Assembly: GCF_003711265.1 (NCBI RefSeq)
Contig: NZ_CP024634.1
Coordinates: forward strand, 2,356,001 to 2,420,000
Length of the DNA: 64,000 nucleotides
DNA from: Bathymodiolus thermophilus thioautotrophic gill symbiont
GTDB lineage: Bacteria > Pseudomonadota > Gammaproteobacteria > PS1 > Pseudothioglobaceae
Reading direction: 5' to 3'
A program made the position numbers and the translations under genes. Below, piece by piece: positions 36,366 through 45,630 of the stretch (its first letter is position 1; each line of letters opens with the position of its first letter). A model generated the notes under the pieces. That model saw only the letters and a list, made by a program, of their open reading frames with translations, made no database searches and was not told the origin of the DNA.

Positions 36366-37457
36366 ATGAAAGTAGGTATTTTAGGCGCAGGTCAATTAGG
36401 AAGAATGCTTGCCATTGCAGGTTATCCCTTAAATCACCAATTTGGTTTTTCAGGTAACAATAACGATGAACCTGCCTCTTTATTGGGGTGTATGTTTACT
36501 GGTGAAGAAAATATTGAATCTCTGATTGACTTTGCCGATGTGATTACTTACGAAAGCGAAAACACTGATGTAGAGATTGTGCATGCCATCAATCAAAAAG
36601 TGCCGGTTTATCCTAGTGAAAAATCCCTCTTCACCACCCAGCATCGTGGCCGTGAAAAAGCCTTATTTGACCAACTCAACATCCCTTGTGCGCCTTATCA
36701 AATGGTTAACTCTGAGGCAGATTTAAAGCAAGCGGTTGAAATAATTGGCTTGCCTGCCATCTTAAAAACAGCCACCGAAGGTTATGATGGCAAAGGTCAG
36801 TTTTTGATGCGTGATACAAATCAAATCACGGCAGCATGGGACAGTATGAATGGCGTTGAGTCTATTTTAGAAGGCTTTGTTGATTTTAAGCGTGAACTTT
36901 CGTTGATTGCCGTGCGTGATACCCATAACAATCACAAATATTATCCGTTGGTCGAAAATGATCATCATGATGGTATTTTGCGATTAACTGTTGCCCCTGC
37001 ACAAAATATTGACGAATGTGTACAAAAAACTGCCGAACGCTATATGCAAACTTTATTGGATGAAATGAACCATATTGGCGTTCTAACAATTGAATTATTT
37101 GAAACGGAAAACGGGCTGGTGGTCAATGAAATGGCACCTAGAGTACATAATTCAGGACATTGGAGCATCGAAGGTGCCAATACCTCACAGTTTGAAAACC
37201 ATATTCGTGCCATTACTGGTCAACCGCTTGGCGATACCACGCCTAGCCACCCATTTTGTGCAATGATTAATATTATTGGTAAAGTTGGCAACACTGATAT
37301 TGTATTAAATATGCCCAATGCACATTTACACTTATACGACAAAGAAGAGCGTGCCAATAGAAAATTGGGGCACATTAATATGACAGCAAGTTCTGCGCAA
37401 GAACTGCATGACAGTATTCAAAAATTACAGGAGTTTTTACCCAATGTCGACAATTAA
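36366..37457 (+). CDS. purK: N5-carboxyaminoimidazole ribonucleotide synthase
   Basis: A 363-residue ATP-grasp enzyme that carboxylates aminoimidazole ribonucleotide. It has GILGAGQLGRMLA near residue 3-15, YESENTDVE near 60, ILKTATEGYDGKGQF near 131, EGFVDFKRELS near 163, and NEMAPRVHNSGHWSIEGANTSQFENH near 254. It acts just before PurE in the same operon. Its 3' end overlaps the next small gene by 14 bases. Confidence 0.95.
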   Translation: MKVGILGAGQLGRMLAIAGYPLNHQFGFSGNNNDEPASLLGCMFTGEENIESLIDFADVITYESENTDVEIVHAINQKVPVYPSEKSLFTTQHRGREKALFDQLNIPCAPYQMVNSEADLKQAVEIIGLPAILKTATEGYDGKGQFLMRDTNQITAAWDSMNGVESILEGFVDFKRELSLIAVRDTHNNHKYYPLVENDHHDGILRLTVAPAQNIDECVQKTAERYMQTLLDEMNHIGVLTIELFETENGLVVNEMAPRVHNSGHWSIEGANTSQFENHIRAITGQPLGDTTPSHPFCAMINIIGKVGNTDIVLNMPNAHLHLYDKEERANRKLGHINMTASSAQELHDSIQKLQEFLPNVDN

Positions 37458-37746
37458 ATACAAATGGCACGAAGCAATGTTATACAAAGTTACAGGCGAC
37501 CCGATTAGCATTAAACCCACGGATGACAAAGAAGAATTTGAAACCTCGGAACTACAAACTTTTATAGAAGGCTATTTGGGCTTTATCAAACAAGCAAATG
37601 GTATGCTGGTTATTAATGATGATGGCGAGGCATTAGGATTGCCTCAAAATGAGATGGCAGGTAAAAATGGCTACGCTTTATTTGGCAATGTTATTTTTGT
37701 CCCTATCGATAACGACAAAAGCACATTAGAGGTTACTACGCACTAA
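37444..37746 (+). CDS. Small conserved protein (DUF3846-like)
   Basis: A 100-residue soluble acidic protein. The middle segment IEGYLGFIKQANGMLVINDDGEA (residues about 41-63; key Y-L and N-DDGE) followed by GLPQNEMA resembles DUF3846 proteins, whose role is unknown. The ATG at 37444 follows CAGGAG and overlaps purK by 14 bases, so it is translated with purEK. The link to purine synthesis is positional only. Confidence 0.6.
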   Translation: MSTIKYKWHEAMLYKVTGDPISIKPTDDKEEFETSELQTFIEGYLGFIKQANGMLVINDDGEALGLPQNEMAGKNGYALFGNVIFVPIDNDKSTLEVTTH

Positions 37747-37826
37747 TACCCTTTTTCAAAAACAAACTAGAACGCATCCTTATTGAAATTCTTGCCGTCA
37801 CAGTATTTACATTTTCTGTCTCTAGG

Positions 37827-38201
37827 CTAGGAAAAACGCTTTTCTAAATAAGCGATAATATCAGCAGTTTCCAGCATCCACTCCACCTTTTCATCGCTGG
37901 TTATTTTTAAACAAGGCACTTGCACTTTGCCCGTTTCTTTCAATAATTCCGCTCTAAAGACACCTTGTCTATTTTGTGCATCTCGGGTGATAATATTAAG
38001 ATTTAAACGCCTGATGGTTCTTCTGGTCTTGATACAAAATGGACAGCCAAAGAATTGATATAACTCAATATGAATAGTTTGCTCATCCACTTTTTGTTGT
38101 TGTTCAGCACTGCGTTTCACTTTGCTCACTGGAATTAACCAACTAATAAAAGCAATAATTGCGCCCAATCCGTTTCTAAAACCTTTTAATAATAATTTCA
38201 T
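37827..38201 (-). CDS. Membrane-anchored glutaredoxin-like protein
   Basis: A 124-residue protein. The first 25 residues contain a hydrophobic anchor ([14 protein letters not shown]). The rest is a glutaredoxin fold with [12 protein letters not shown] (redox cysteines near 53 and 56), the cis-proline VQVPCLKI near 94, and a final helix. It would carry out thiol-disulfide exchange at the inner membrane. Its start overlaps folD by 4 bases (ATGA). Confidence 0.82.
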   Translation of the reverse strand: MKLLLKGFRNGLGAIIAFISWLIPVSKVKRSAEQQQKVDEQTIHIELYQFFGCPFCIKTRRTIRRLNLNIITRDAQNRQGVFRAELLKETGKVQVPCLKITSDEKVEWMLETADIIAYLEKRFS

Positions 38202-39034
38202 TTCTCTTTCCTTGCCTTGTAGGCGGTTAATGTATTTTCTAATAAAGTAGCAATGGTCATCGGTCCAACGCCACCAGGGACTGGGGTAATCCAGTCGGCA
38301 ACTTTTTGAGCAGATTCAAAATCTACATCGCCAACCAAATGCCCATTGTCCAATTTATTGATGCCAACATCTATCACAATGGCACCTGATTTAATCCAAT
38401 CACCTTGAATCATATTGGCAATACCAACCGCTGCCACAACAATGTCAGCTTGTTTGAGCTTGCCAGATAAATCTTGGGTTTTGCTATTGCAAATGGTCAC
38501 TGTAGCACGGGCATTTAATAATTCCATTGCCATCGGTCGCCCCACAATATTTGATGCACCTACAACCACACAATGCTTGCCTGCCAAATCTACGCCAGTT
38601 GTTTTAAGCATGGTCATTACACCCTTAGGTGTGCAGGGGCGAAGAAAGGGGTTATTTTGCATTAGTTTGCCGATATTTTCACTGTGAAAACCATCCACAT
38701 CTTTTGCCGGATTGATGGCTTCAATAACCAAATTAGCATCCAAATGTTGTGGCAATGGCAACTGCACTAGAATACCATCAATTTTATCATCGTTATTTAA
38801 GCGCTCAATTTCAGACGATAACGCTGCTTGAGTAATGCTTGCTGGCTTGTTAATTTTTTCAGAATAAAAACCTGCTTCCTTACAAGCAATGCCTTTGTTG
38901 CGCACATAAACTGCTGAAGCGGGATCATCACCTATTAAAATCACCGCTAAACCCGGTTTTCGTTCCAATAATGCCACTTCATTGGCAATGGTTTGTCTTA
39001 ATTCCTGTGCAATTTGTTTGCCGTCAATAATCAT
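38198..39034 (-). CDS. folD: Methylenetetrahydrofolate dehydrogenase / cyclohydrolase
   Basis: A 278-residue bifunctional enzyme. It has [14 protein letters not shown] near residue 48-61 with the catalytic lysine, GILVQLPLP near 92-100, DVDGFH near 118, the NADP loop GASNIVGRP near 160, and [10 protein letters not shown] near 254. It links one-carbon units among serine, purine and methionine pathways; purEK, metF and glyA are also in the window. The ATG at 39032-39034 overlaps kdsB by 4 bases. Confidence 0.95.
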   Translation of the reverse strand: MIIDGKQIAQELRQTIANEVALLERKPGLAVILIGDDPASAVYVRNKGIACKEAGFYSEKINKPASITQAALSSEIERLNNDDKIDGILVQLPLPQHLDANLVIEAINPAKDVDGFHSENIGKLMQNNPFLRPCTPKGVMTMLKTTGVDLAGKHCVVVGASNIVGRPMAMELLNARATVTICNSKTQDLSGKLKQADIVVAAVGIANMIQGDWIKSGAIVIDVGINKLDNGHLVGDVDFESAQKVADWITPVPGGVGPMTIATLLENTLTAYKARKEK

Positions 39035-39765
39035 TGTAATGCCTCCCTTACTTTGTCCAAATCTGCCTGCGTATCCACGCCAAAACCTACGGAAGCACAC
39101 GCTTTGCTAATATGTATTTCAAACCCTTCGTTAAGCACAGTGAGTTGTTCTAATTTTTCCACTTGCTCGTAATCCGATCTATTCATGGTCAAATATTGCT
39201 TAATAAAGCCTGAGCGATAAGCGTAAATACCAATGTGTTTAAAACACAGTGTGGCATCAAAATCTGCTTCATTTCGAAAGGCAGGAATGGGTGAGCGAGA
39301 AAAATAAAGCGCTTTGCCAAATTTATCAAACACCACTTTCACGCAATTTGAATCTAAATATTGTGCCTCGTCCACTACATTTTCGCACAGCGTTGCCATT
39401 TGCATTTTTGAATCTATTAAGTTTTGTGCCACTTGTTGAATGACTTGTGCTGCCAGCATTGGCTCATCGCCTTGCACATTGACAATAACTTTCTCATCGT
39501 CAATATCCAACTTTGTCAATACCTCTGCAATGCGAGCAGTGCCTGAAGTGTGTTTGGTGCTGGTCATACAAATCGTGGCACCAAATTCATGGGCAACTGC
39601 CTCAATTCGTTTGTCATCGGTGGCAATAATTACCTGACTTGCGCCACTTTTTTTGGCGTTTTCATAGGTGTGTTGAAGGAGGGGTTTGCCGTGAATATCT
39701 TGCAATAATTTCGCACTCAATCGAGTTGAGGCGTAGCGTGCAGGAATAATGACAATAAAACTCAT
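39031..39765 (-). CDS. kdsB: CMP-KDO synthetase
   Basis: A 244-residue cytidylyltransferase that activates KDO for lipopolysaccharide. It has [16 protein letters not shown] near residue 5-20, the VIIATDD near 44, NVQGDEPM near 92-99, [11 protein letters not shown] near 150, and HIGIYAYR near 170. It lies in the classical order lpxK-ycaR-kdsB, each junction overlapping by ATGA. Confidence 0.95.
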   Translation of the reverse strand: MSFIVIIPARYASTRLSAKLLQDIHGKPLLQHTYENAKKSGASQVIIATDDKRIEAVAHEFGATICMTSTKHTSGTARIAEVLTKLDIDDEKVIVNVQGDEPMLAAQVIQQVAQNLIDSKMQMATLCENVVDEAQYLDSNCVKVVFDKFGKALYFSRSPIPAFRNEADFDATLCFKHIGIYAYRSGFIKQYLTMNRSDYEQVEKLEQLTVLNEGFEIHISKACASVGFGVDTQADLDKVREALQ

Positions 39766-39926
39766 TGGCTTATTTTTCTCGCCTCTTCGACCAGTAAAAC
39801 TGGGATGTCGTCAACAATAGGATATGCCAATGCGCTTTCCTCACAAACCAATTCATCACCTACTTGCTTGAGTGGTGCTTTGCTTTGTGGGCAAACCAAT
39901 AATTTTAATAAGGACTCGTCAATCAT
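39762..39926 (-). CDS. ycaR: Trm112/YcaR family small protein
   Basis: Only 54 residues, too short for many gene callers. Translation from the ATG at 39924-39926 gives LLKLLVCPQSKAPL, LVCEESALAYPIVDDIPVLL, the UPF0434 pattern. One cysteine of the CPxC pair is replaced (CPQSK), and a second cysteine follows at LVC. It overlaps lpxK at its start and kdsB at its stop by 4 bases each, the same order as in E. coli. Function is unclear; Trm112-like proteins often stabilise methyltransferases. Confidence 0.88.
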   Translation of the reverse strand: MIDESLLKLLVCPQSKAPLKQVGDELVCEESALAYPIVDDIPVLLVEEARKISQ

Positions 39927-40840
39927 AATTTTGCATCAAGTTGTTGTAAAAAATCTTCATCTAATTGGGCTTCTACTTGCAAAACCCACATATTTTCATC
40001 AATGAATGGTGTGCATTTTACACAATCCTTGGCGGTCATAAGAATGGGATGTGTTTCTTTAAAATTCAAATCTTGTGCCACGAACGCATGGTGGTCTTTA
40101 AAAGGGTGGCAAATCAAATGAATGTCCAAATCAGTTAAGGTGGAAAAAAATTTGCTGGGCTTTCCAATGCCAGCCACAGCATGACAAGTTTGCCCTTGAA
40201 AATAATCCAGTGGTTGTTTTTGCTGGGTTTTTAGATGGATAAACGCCATGGGTTTTAGTGTGCTTTGCATGACAAAATCCACATTTTTCAAACGCTTTTT
40301 AGGCTCTCTCAACGGCCCTGCTGGTAATAAAAAACCATTACCAAAACCATTTTCCACGCAAATCTCAACCGTCCTACCCATGCCGTAATGTTGCAAGCCA
40401 TCATCGCTAATCACAATATCTACCCCATGCTGGGTAATTAAATCTTGCACTGCTTGCGCACGATTTTTATTCACCATAACTGGTACTTGCGTTTGTTGAT
40501 AAATCAACATCGGCTCATCTCCCACCCTTTCAGCTCTTGAATTTTCATCCACCAATTGAGAGGCTGAGTCTTTTGATTTTCCACCATAACCTCGTGAAAC
40601 CACACCAACTTTTTTTCCTTGCTGTTTAAAATGTTCAACCAAAGCGATAACAATCGGTGTTTTGCCTGTGCCACCAACAGTAATATTGCCCACCACAATA
40701 ACAGGCACAGAAAATTGATGCGTGGTGAATAAACCCATGCGATAAAGCCCCTTTCTGACCAGCGACAATAAGTAAAAAACTGCCGATAATGGCAGTAATA
40801 AATAATGGGCAATATTGCTCGTGTTTAAATCAATAGTCAC
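39923..40840 (-). CDS. lpxK: Tetraacyldisaccharide 4'-kinase
   Basis: A 305-residue lipid A kinase at the inner membrane. It has an N-terminal membrane helix (about 13-32), the P-loop ITVGGTGKTP near residue 53-62, VVSRGYGGK near 80, VGDEPMLI near 104, and SDDGLQHY near 144. It phosphorylates the lipid A disaccharide. Start is GTG (40838-40840), overlapping the PsiE-like gene by 11 bases. Later genes of the run are ycaR, kdsB, folD and the glutaredoxin. Confidence 0.93.
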   Translation of the reverse strand: MTIDLNTSNIAHYLLLPLSAVFYLLSLVRKGLYRMGLFTTHQFSVPVIVVGNITVGGTGKTPIVIALVEHFKQQGKKVGVVSRGYGGKSKDSASQLVDENSRAERVGDEPMLIYQQTQVPVMVNKNRAQAVQDLITQHGVDIVISDDGLQHYGMGRTVEICVENGFGNGFLLPAGPLREPKKRLKNVDFVMQSTLKPMAFIHLKTQQKQPLDYFQGQTCHAVAGIGKPSKFFSTLTDLDIHLICHPFKDHHAFVAQDLNFKETHPILMTAKDCVKCTPFIDENMWVLQVEAQLDEDFLQQLDAKL

Positions 40841-41255
40841 TGTCGGACCGGTATTTTTTCTCAGTAAACTTCAACACACCTGCTGCCATTGACAATATCA
40901 GAATTGCAATAACCATAACCAATAAATTAAACTTATCATGCGTTACCAAAGATTTCATATCAATCACCAAAAAACGAGTGATAGCAGTAATGGCAATAAA
41001 GATTAAGAAAACAACAGGCATTTTATGAGTTTTGAAATAAATACCCGTCATTGCCCCCAGTTCCAAATAAATAAACAGCAATAAAATATCTTTAAGTGAA
41101 GCAAAACCTGATTCATGCTGCATAATCAAAAAATACTCATGAATCGCTGACCAAACAATTGTAGCACCAATCACAAACAGTCCGATAATATGAAAAATTT
41201 CAATCATAAAATTACCCAATTGGTCAATTTTATTTTTAATGGTTGTGTTTGGCAT
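40830..41255 (-). CDS. psiE: PsiE-like membrane protein
   Basis: A 141-residue protein with four membrane segments (about 18-37, 57-75, 79-95, 111-130) and an ILLLFIYLELGAMTGIYFKTHKMPV stretch (near 58-82) typical of the PsiE (phosphate-starvation-inducible E) family. The biochemical function is unknown. It is the first gene of the lpxK run. A palindromic repeat (41295-41453) lies in the promoter region it shares with lolC. Confidence 0.75.
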   Translation of the reverse strand: MPNTTIKNKIDQLGNFMIEIFHIIGLFVIGATIVWSAIHEYFLIMQHESGFASLKDILLLFIYLELGAMTGIYFKTHKMPVVFLIFIAITAITRFLVIDMKSLVTHDKFNLLVMVIAILILSMAAGVLKFTEKKYRSDSDY

Positions 41256-41294
41256 TTTCTCTCCTCTGTTTTTTAGACTTTTGCTAAATTATTC

Positions 41295-41453
41295 AAGACC
41301 TTTATCAATATAGATGATTGGTAAAATTCAATTTTTGCCCACTTGGTGTTTTCTTTAAACTCTGTTCTAATAAGGCTAAATCTGGATTTAAAAAATTACC
41401 AAGTGGGTGAAAAGTGGATTCTTGATGATTGTTTATATTAATACAAAAGTCTA
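41295..41453. repeat. Palindromic repeat in a divergent promoter region
   Basis: An older full-length copy with several changes at both ends (AAGACCTTTATCAATATAG at the left). It sits between the divergent psiE and lolC starts. An extra TATATGCAAAGGTCT fragment follows at 41463-41477. Confidence 0.85.
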
Positions 41454-41516
41454 TATTCATATTATATGCAAAGGTCTTTACTTTTAAAGTGTTAATTATG
41501 ACAAAATATTAACCTT

Positions 41517-42752
41517 ATGAACATTGAATTTAAAATTTCCAACCAATATTTACGATCTAACCGAAAAAAAGGGTTAGTTTCTTTCATTTCTGGCGTCTCT
41601 ATTGTTGGGTTAATATTAGGTATGATAACGCTGATTACTGTTTTATCAGTGATGAATGGCTTTCACAAAGAGCTGCGTGATAGAGTATTAGGCGCTATTT
41701 CACACTCCTACATTTCAGCATATAATGGCAAAATCGAAAATTGGCAAACACTACAAACAAAGATTAACCAGCATCCAAATGTTATTAGCACCTCACCTTA
41801 TATAAAAAAATATGCACTCATCAACACACCCTTTGGCTCACAAGGTATTCTTGTTAGGGGTGTCAAACCAGAATTAGAAAAAAAGACCTCAGTGTTACTC
41901 GACAACATTAAATTTGGCACTGCAAAATTAAGCAAATCTAATATTTTAATTGGCACAGGATTAGCAGCAGAACTGGGGGTGGTTTTAGGGGATAAAGTAA
42001 CTTTATTAACACCACAATTATCTGCCAATATTCTCGGTATGCAGCCTAGATTTAAACGCTTTGTAGTAACGGGTATTTTTGATGCAGGCGTTAGTGAATA
42101 TGACAACAATTTGGCTTTTATTAGCCTTAGGCAAGCGCAATTACTATATACCATGAAGTCCAAAGTCTCAGGCATTCGGTTAAAAGTGGACGATTTATTT
42201 AATGCCAAAAAAATCACCGAAGAAGTGCTTGATGGATTAAATTCTGAACAATACTACGGCGTTGACTGGATGCAGCAAAAGGCAAATTTCATTAAAGCCT
42301 TAAATCTTGAAAAGCAGATGATTGGCATTGTGTTGTTTTTGATTATTGCCGTTGCTGCATTCAATGTGGTTTCCATGATGGTTATGGTGGTTGCTGATAA
42401 AAAAGCCGATATTGCCATCCTCAGAACCATTGGCATGACCCCAAGACGCATTGTTAAACTGTTCTTTTATCAAGGCATCACCATTGGCATTATTGGTATT
42501 GTCATTGGCACAATATTAGGGGTAATACTAGCGTTTAATATAGAACCCGTCATTGGTACGATTGAATCCATATTGGGATTTCAATTCTTTCCTCAAGATG
42601 TGTTTTATATTAATCGTTTTCCTTCTGAAGTGCACTTAAATGATGTAATCACAGTGGCAGTTAGCGCCTTTGTTTTGGTGGTCATTGCTTCTATTTACCC
42701 TGCAAAACGCGCAGGAAAACTGCAAATCTCAGAGGTGCTTAATCATGAATAA
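41517..42752 (+). CDS. lolC: Lipoprotein-releasing ABC transporter permease LolC/E
   Basis: A 411-residue inner-membrane protein. It opens with a cytoplasmic segment and first helix (FISGVSIVGLILGMITLITVLSVMNGFH near 24-51), has a large periplasmic domain (about 55-260), and three further helices in the FtsX-like domain with AILRTIGMTPRRIVKLFFYQG near 300. LolCDE extracts lipoproteins for delivery to LolA. Only one permease gene is present with lolD, so it may act as a homodimer (LolF-like). It overlaps lolD by 8 bases. Confidence 0.9.
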   Translation: MNIEFKISNQYLRSNRKKGLVSFISGVSIVGLILGMITLITVLSVMNGFHKELRDRVLGAISHSYISAYNGKIENWQTLQTKINQHPNVISTSPYIKKYALINTPFGSQGILVRGVKPELEKKTSVLLDNIKFGTAKLSKSNILIGTGLAAELGVVLGDKVTLLTPQLSANILGMQPRFKRFVVTGIFDAGVSEYDNNLAFISLRQAQLLYTMKSKVSGIRLKVDDLFNAKKITEEVLDGLNSEQYYGVDWMQQKANFIKALNLEKQMIGIVLFLIIAVAAFNVVSMMVMVVADKKADIAILRTIGMTPRRIVKLFFYQGITIGIIGIVIGTILGVILAFNIEPVIGTIESILGFQFFPQDVFYINRFPSEVHLNDVITVAVSAFVLVVIASIYPAKRAGKLQISEVLNHE

Positions 42753-43416
42753 AATCATTGAATGTCAAGCGTTAAATTACAGTTACCAGAATAACAAAGT
42801 TCAAACGCCCGTATTAAGTGCCTTAAACTTAGTCGTTCATCAATCAGAATCCCTTGCCATCATTGGAGAGTCGGGTTGTGGCAAATCCACCTTACTTAAT
42901 TTATTGGGCGGTATGAGCCGACCTAGCACTGGAAAGGTAATGGTCAACGGGTTTGATTTGTCGCAACTGAATGAAGAAAAAGTTACTCTTCTGCGTGCGC
43001 AACACTTAGGGTTTGTGTATCAATTCCATCATTTATTAAAAGATTTTAGTGCCTTAGACAATGTGGCAATGCCACTGCTAATTCGTGGCGATGATATGCA
43101 AACAGCGATTAAAAAATCCAGTAAAATATTAGCAGATATTGGCTTACAAGATAGACTCAATCACAAACCTGCAGAATTATCTGGCGGTCAACGACAACGG
43201 GTTGCTATTGCACGCGCTTTAATTAACAAACCAAGTTGCCTGTTAGCCGACGAACCTACAGGTAATTTAGATGCCAAAAGTGCAAAAGAAGTTTTAGGTC
43301 TAATGATGGAACTTAATCAACAACAAAAGTCAGCTTTGATTTTAGTTACCCACGATATGTCCATTGCCAAGCAAATGGACAGATTTTTAACTCTAAAAAA
43401 TGGAACCCTAATATGA
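42745..43416 (+). CDS. lolD: Lipoprotein-releasing ABC transporter ATPase
   Basis: A 223-residue ABC ATPase. It has Walker A GESGCGKST near residue 40, YQFHHLLKDFSALDNVAMPLL near 92-112 (LolD type), the signature LSGGQRQRVAIARAL near 143, and Walker B CLLADEPTGNLD near 165. It powers lipoprotein release with the adjacent permease. The ATG at 42745 overlaps lolC; a longer frame from 42670 lies inside lolC. Confidence 0.94.
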   Translation: MNKIIECQALNYSYQNNKVQTPVLSALNLVVHQSESLAIIGESGCGKSTLLNLLGGMSRPSTGKVMVNGFDLSQLNEEKVTLLRAQHLGFVYQFHHLLKDFSALDNVAMPLLIRGDDMQTAIKKSSKILADIGLQDRLNHKPAELSGGQRQRVAIARALINKPSCLLADEPTGNLDAKSAKEVLGLMMELNQQQKSALILVTHDMSIAKQMDRFLTLKNGTLI

Positions 43417-43973
43417 ATATACATCAAATGCAAATTTCTTATTCAAACCAAGAAGACAGACTTATCCTCAGCATTAACAGCAAAGAAAATGAAGAATTAC
43501 GCCTATTTTTAACCCGCCGAATTGTCGCCTCATTTTGGGAAATTCTCAATAAAACCATCAGCCATTCTTTATCCATTGCCACACCTAACGATATATTGGA
43601 ACCAAAGGATGGGCAACCAGAGTCGCAAAAAAAGCAGATGGAGCAAAAAATGGAGCAGCAAATACAGCATCAAAACATCATTGAAAAAAGCGACTATGAA
43701 ACACCTTTTAATAATGGCAATAAATTTCCAGTGGGTGAGGCACCTATTTTGGTGGAAAAAATCACCATTAATGTTTATGAAAATAACAATACCGCTCTCA
43801 TTTTTGAAAGCAACAATGGGCAAAATATTAACTTAAATCTAAATCCACAACTGCTGCACAATCTCTCTGATTTACTTATTAGAGTTATGCCAAGCACAAA
43901 TTGGAATATTGATCTCATGAGTGAAACCAATATACTCATTCCTGACAACCAAGACAAATTAGCCTTACATTAA
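43413..43973 (+). CDS. Hypothetical protein coupled to lolD
   Basis: A 186-residue soluble protein. Residues 1-55 form an opening beta-alpha unit with RRIVASFWEILNKTI. A Gln- and Lys-rich linker (about 65-90) follows. A second domain of strands carries KITINVYENN and ALIFESNNGQNINLNLN. No family is recognised. It overlaps lolD by 4 bases (ATGA), so it is translated with the transporter. A minor role in the lipoprotein pathway is conjecture. Confidence 0.55.
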   Translation: MNIHQMQISYSNQEDRLILSINSKENEELRLFLTRRIVASFWEILNKTISHSLSIATPNDILEPKDGQPESQKKQMEQKMEQQIQHQNIIEKSDYETPFNNGNKFPVGEAPILVEKITINVYENNNTALIFESNNGQNINLNLNPQLLHNLSDLLIRVMPSTNWNIDLMSETNILIPDNQDKLALH

Positions 43974-44043
43974 TTCATTTTTTTTTCAGAGGTGTTATGT
44001 TTAATGCCTTAATGCAAGACCTCTAAGAGATGAGACGCTAAAT

Positions 44044-44415
44044 TTACAGCGTTATTTGATTACCAACCTTGGTTAACACATTGTCTGCATCAACATAACA
44101 CAAGGTTGGGGTGTAATTTTTAATGTCATCTTCGTTATAACTGGCATAAGAGGCAATAATCAACAAATCACCTACCTTTGCCTTATGCGCTGCTGCGCCA
44201 TTCACAGAAATCACACCTGAATTGTCTTTGCCACGAATGGCATAGGTGGTGAAACGATTGCCATTGTTAATATTGTAAATTTGGATTTGTTCAAAAGTGC
44301 CAATGCCTGCTGCATCTAATAAAATTCCATCAATTTCACACGAACCTTCATAATCCACCTCACTGGCGGTGGTAGTTACCCGATGGAGTTTAGATTTTAA
44401 AAATATTCTTTGCAA
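44044..44415 (-). CDS. panD: Aspartate 1-decarboxylase
   Basis: A 123-residue pyruvoyl enzyme precursor making beta-alanine for pantothenate. The self-cleavage site Gly24-Ser25 in YEGSCEIDG is intact, as are [21 protein letters not shown] near 32-52, RFTTYAIRG and the [20 protein letters not shown] block. The start appears to be TTG (44413-44415), which gives the family N-terminus ([12 protein letters not shown]). It begins 5 bases after oadB and may be translated by read-on. Repeat-like DNA lies just after its stop (about 43988-44024). Confidence 0.93.
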   Translation of the reverse strand: MQRIFLKSKLHRVTTTASEVDYEGSCEIDGILLDAAGIGTFEQIQIYNINNGNRFTTYAIRGKDNSGVISVNGAAAHKAKVGDLLIIASYASYNEDDIKNYTPTLCYVDADNVLTKVGNQITL

Positions 44416-44420
44416 AATGC

Positions 44421-45551
44421 TTAACTCAAAAACTGAATCATAATACCAGCAGCAATCGCCGAACCAATCACACCCGCAACATTTGGCCCCATTGCATGCA
44501 TTAACAAAAAGTTATGTGGATCAGTCTCTAAGCCTACTTTATTGGAAACGCGTGCTGCCATCGGTACAGCAGAAACACCAGCCGAACCAATCAAAGGGTT
44601 AATTTTATTTTTACTAAAAGCATTCATCAATTTTGCCATTAACAATCCGCACGCTGTACCAATGGCAAATGCCACCATACCAAGTACCAAAATACCCAGC
44701 GTTTCAGGTTGTAAAAACTTATCTGCCATCAACTTCGACCCAACTGCCAAGCCCAAGAAAATAGTAACAATATTAATCAATGCATTTTGCGTGGTATCGC
44801 TCAATCTATCAACCACACCCGATTCTTTCATTAAGTTACCAAAAGCAAACATACCCAATAGGGGTGCCGCATCTGGCAAGAGTAATGCCACTAACATCAG
44901 CAACATAATGGGGAAAATAATCTTCTCCGCTGACGATACTTCACGCAATTGCACCATTTTAATTTGACGCTCTTTTTTAGTGGTCAAAGCACGCATAATA
45001 GGCGGCTGAATCAGTGGCACTAAAGCCATATAAGAATAAGAAGCCACCGCAATTGCACCCAATAAATCAGGTGCCAATTTTGAGGCAACATAAATACTGG
45101 TGGGACCATCAGCGCCACCAATAATGCCAATCGCAGCAGCATCATTCAGACTAAAATCAAACACACCAATGGCAGTCAATCCTATTGCGCCCAATAAAGT
45201 GGCAAAAATACCAAACTGTGCCGCCGCACCGAGCAATAAAGTCTTTGGATTAGCAAGTAAAGGGCCAAAATCAGTTAATGCACCCACACCCATAAAAATA
45301 ATCAACGGGAAAGCGCCAGACTCAATACCTACCACATAAAATACATGCAGAATGCCACTGCCTTCAGCGATACCTGCACCAGGGATATTGGCCAAAATCG
45401 CACCAAAACCAATCGGCAATAACAACAATGGCTCAAATTTTTTAACAATGGCCAAATATAAAAGTAGCATACCTACAAGCAACATCAGCCCCTGACCCCA
45501 AACCATTTGCTGTAATCCTGTGTTTGCCCAAAGTGTGTTTAATTGTTCCAT
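44421..45551 (-). CDS. oadB: Sodium-pumping oxaloacetate decarboxylase, beta subunit
   Basis: A 376-residue membrane carboxyltransferase-coupled sodium pump subunit. It has [52 protein letters not shown] near 32-83 (key GALTDFGPL), [16 protein letters not shown] near 141-156, and the late [15 protein letters not shown] and [11 protein letters not shown] motifs. It decarboxylates carboxybiotin and exports sodium. It is downstream of oadA with a shortened repeat between them. Confidence 0.94.
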   Translation of the reverse strand: MEQLNTLWANTGLQQMVWGQGLMLLVGMLLLYLAIVKKFEPLLLLPIGFGAILANIPGAGIAEGSGILHVFYVVGIESGAFPLIIFMGVGALTDFGPLLANPKTLLLGAAAQFGIFATLLGAIGLTAIGVFDFSLNDAAAIGIIGGADGPTSIYVASKLAPDLLGAIAVASYSYMALVPLIQPPIMRALTTKKERQIKMVQLREVSSAEKIIFPIMLLMLVALLLPDAAPLLGMFAFGNLMKESGVVDRLSDTTQNALINIVTIFLGLAVGSKLMADKFLQPETLGILVLGMVAFAIGTACGLLMAKLMNAFSKNKINPLIGSAGVSAVPMAARVSNKVGLETDPHNFLLMHAMGPNVAGVIGSAIAAGIMIQFLS

Positions 45552-45554
45552 TAA

Positions 45555-45630
45555 GAGACCTTTGTGTGATTATGAATAATTAGAAAAATGATGTTTTGAT
45601 GATTGCTCATAATTGTATCAAAGTTTGCTC
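45555..45630. repeat. Internally deleted palindromic repeat between oadA and oadB
   Basis: It keeps GAGACCTTTGTGTGATTATG at one end and a decayed CAAAGTTTGCTC at the other, with the central arms lost. It fills the oadA-oadB gap and touches the oadA stop codon. Confidence 0.65.
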
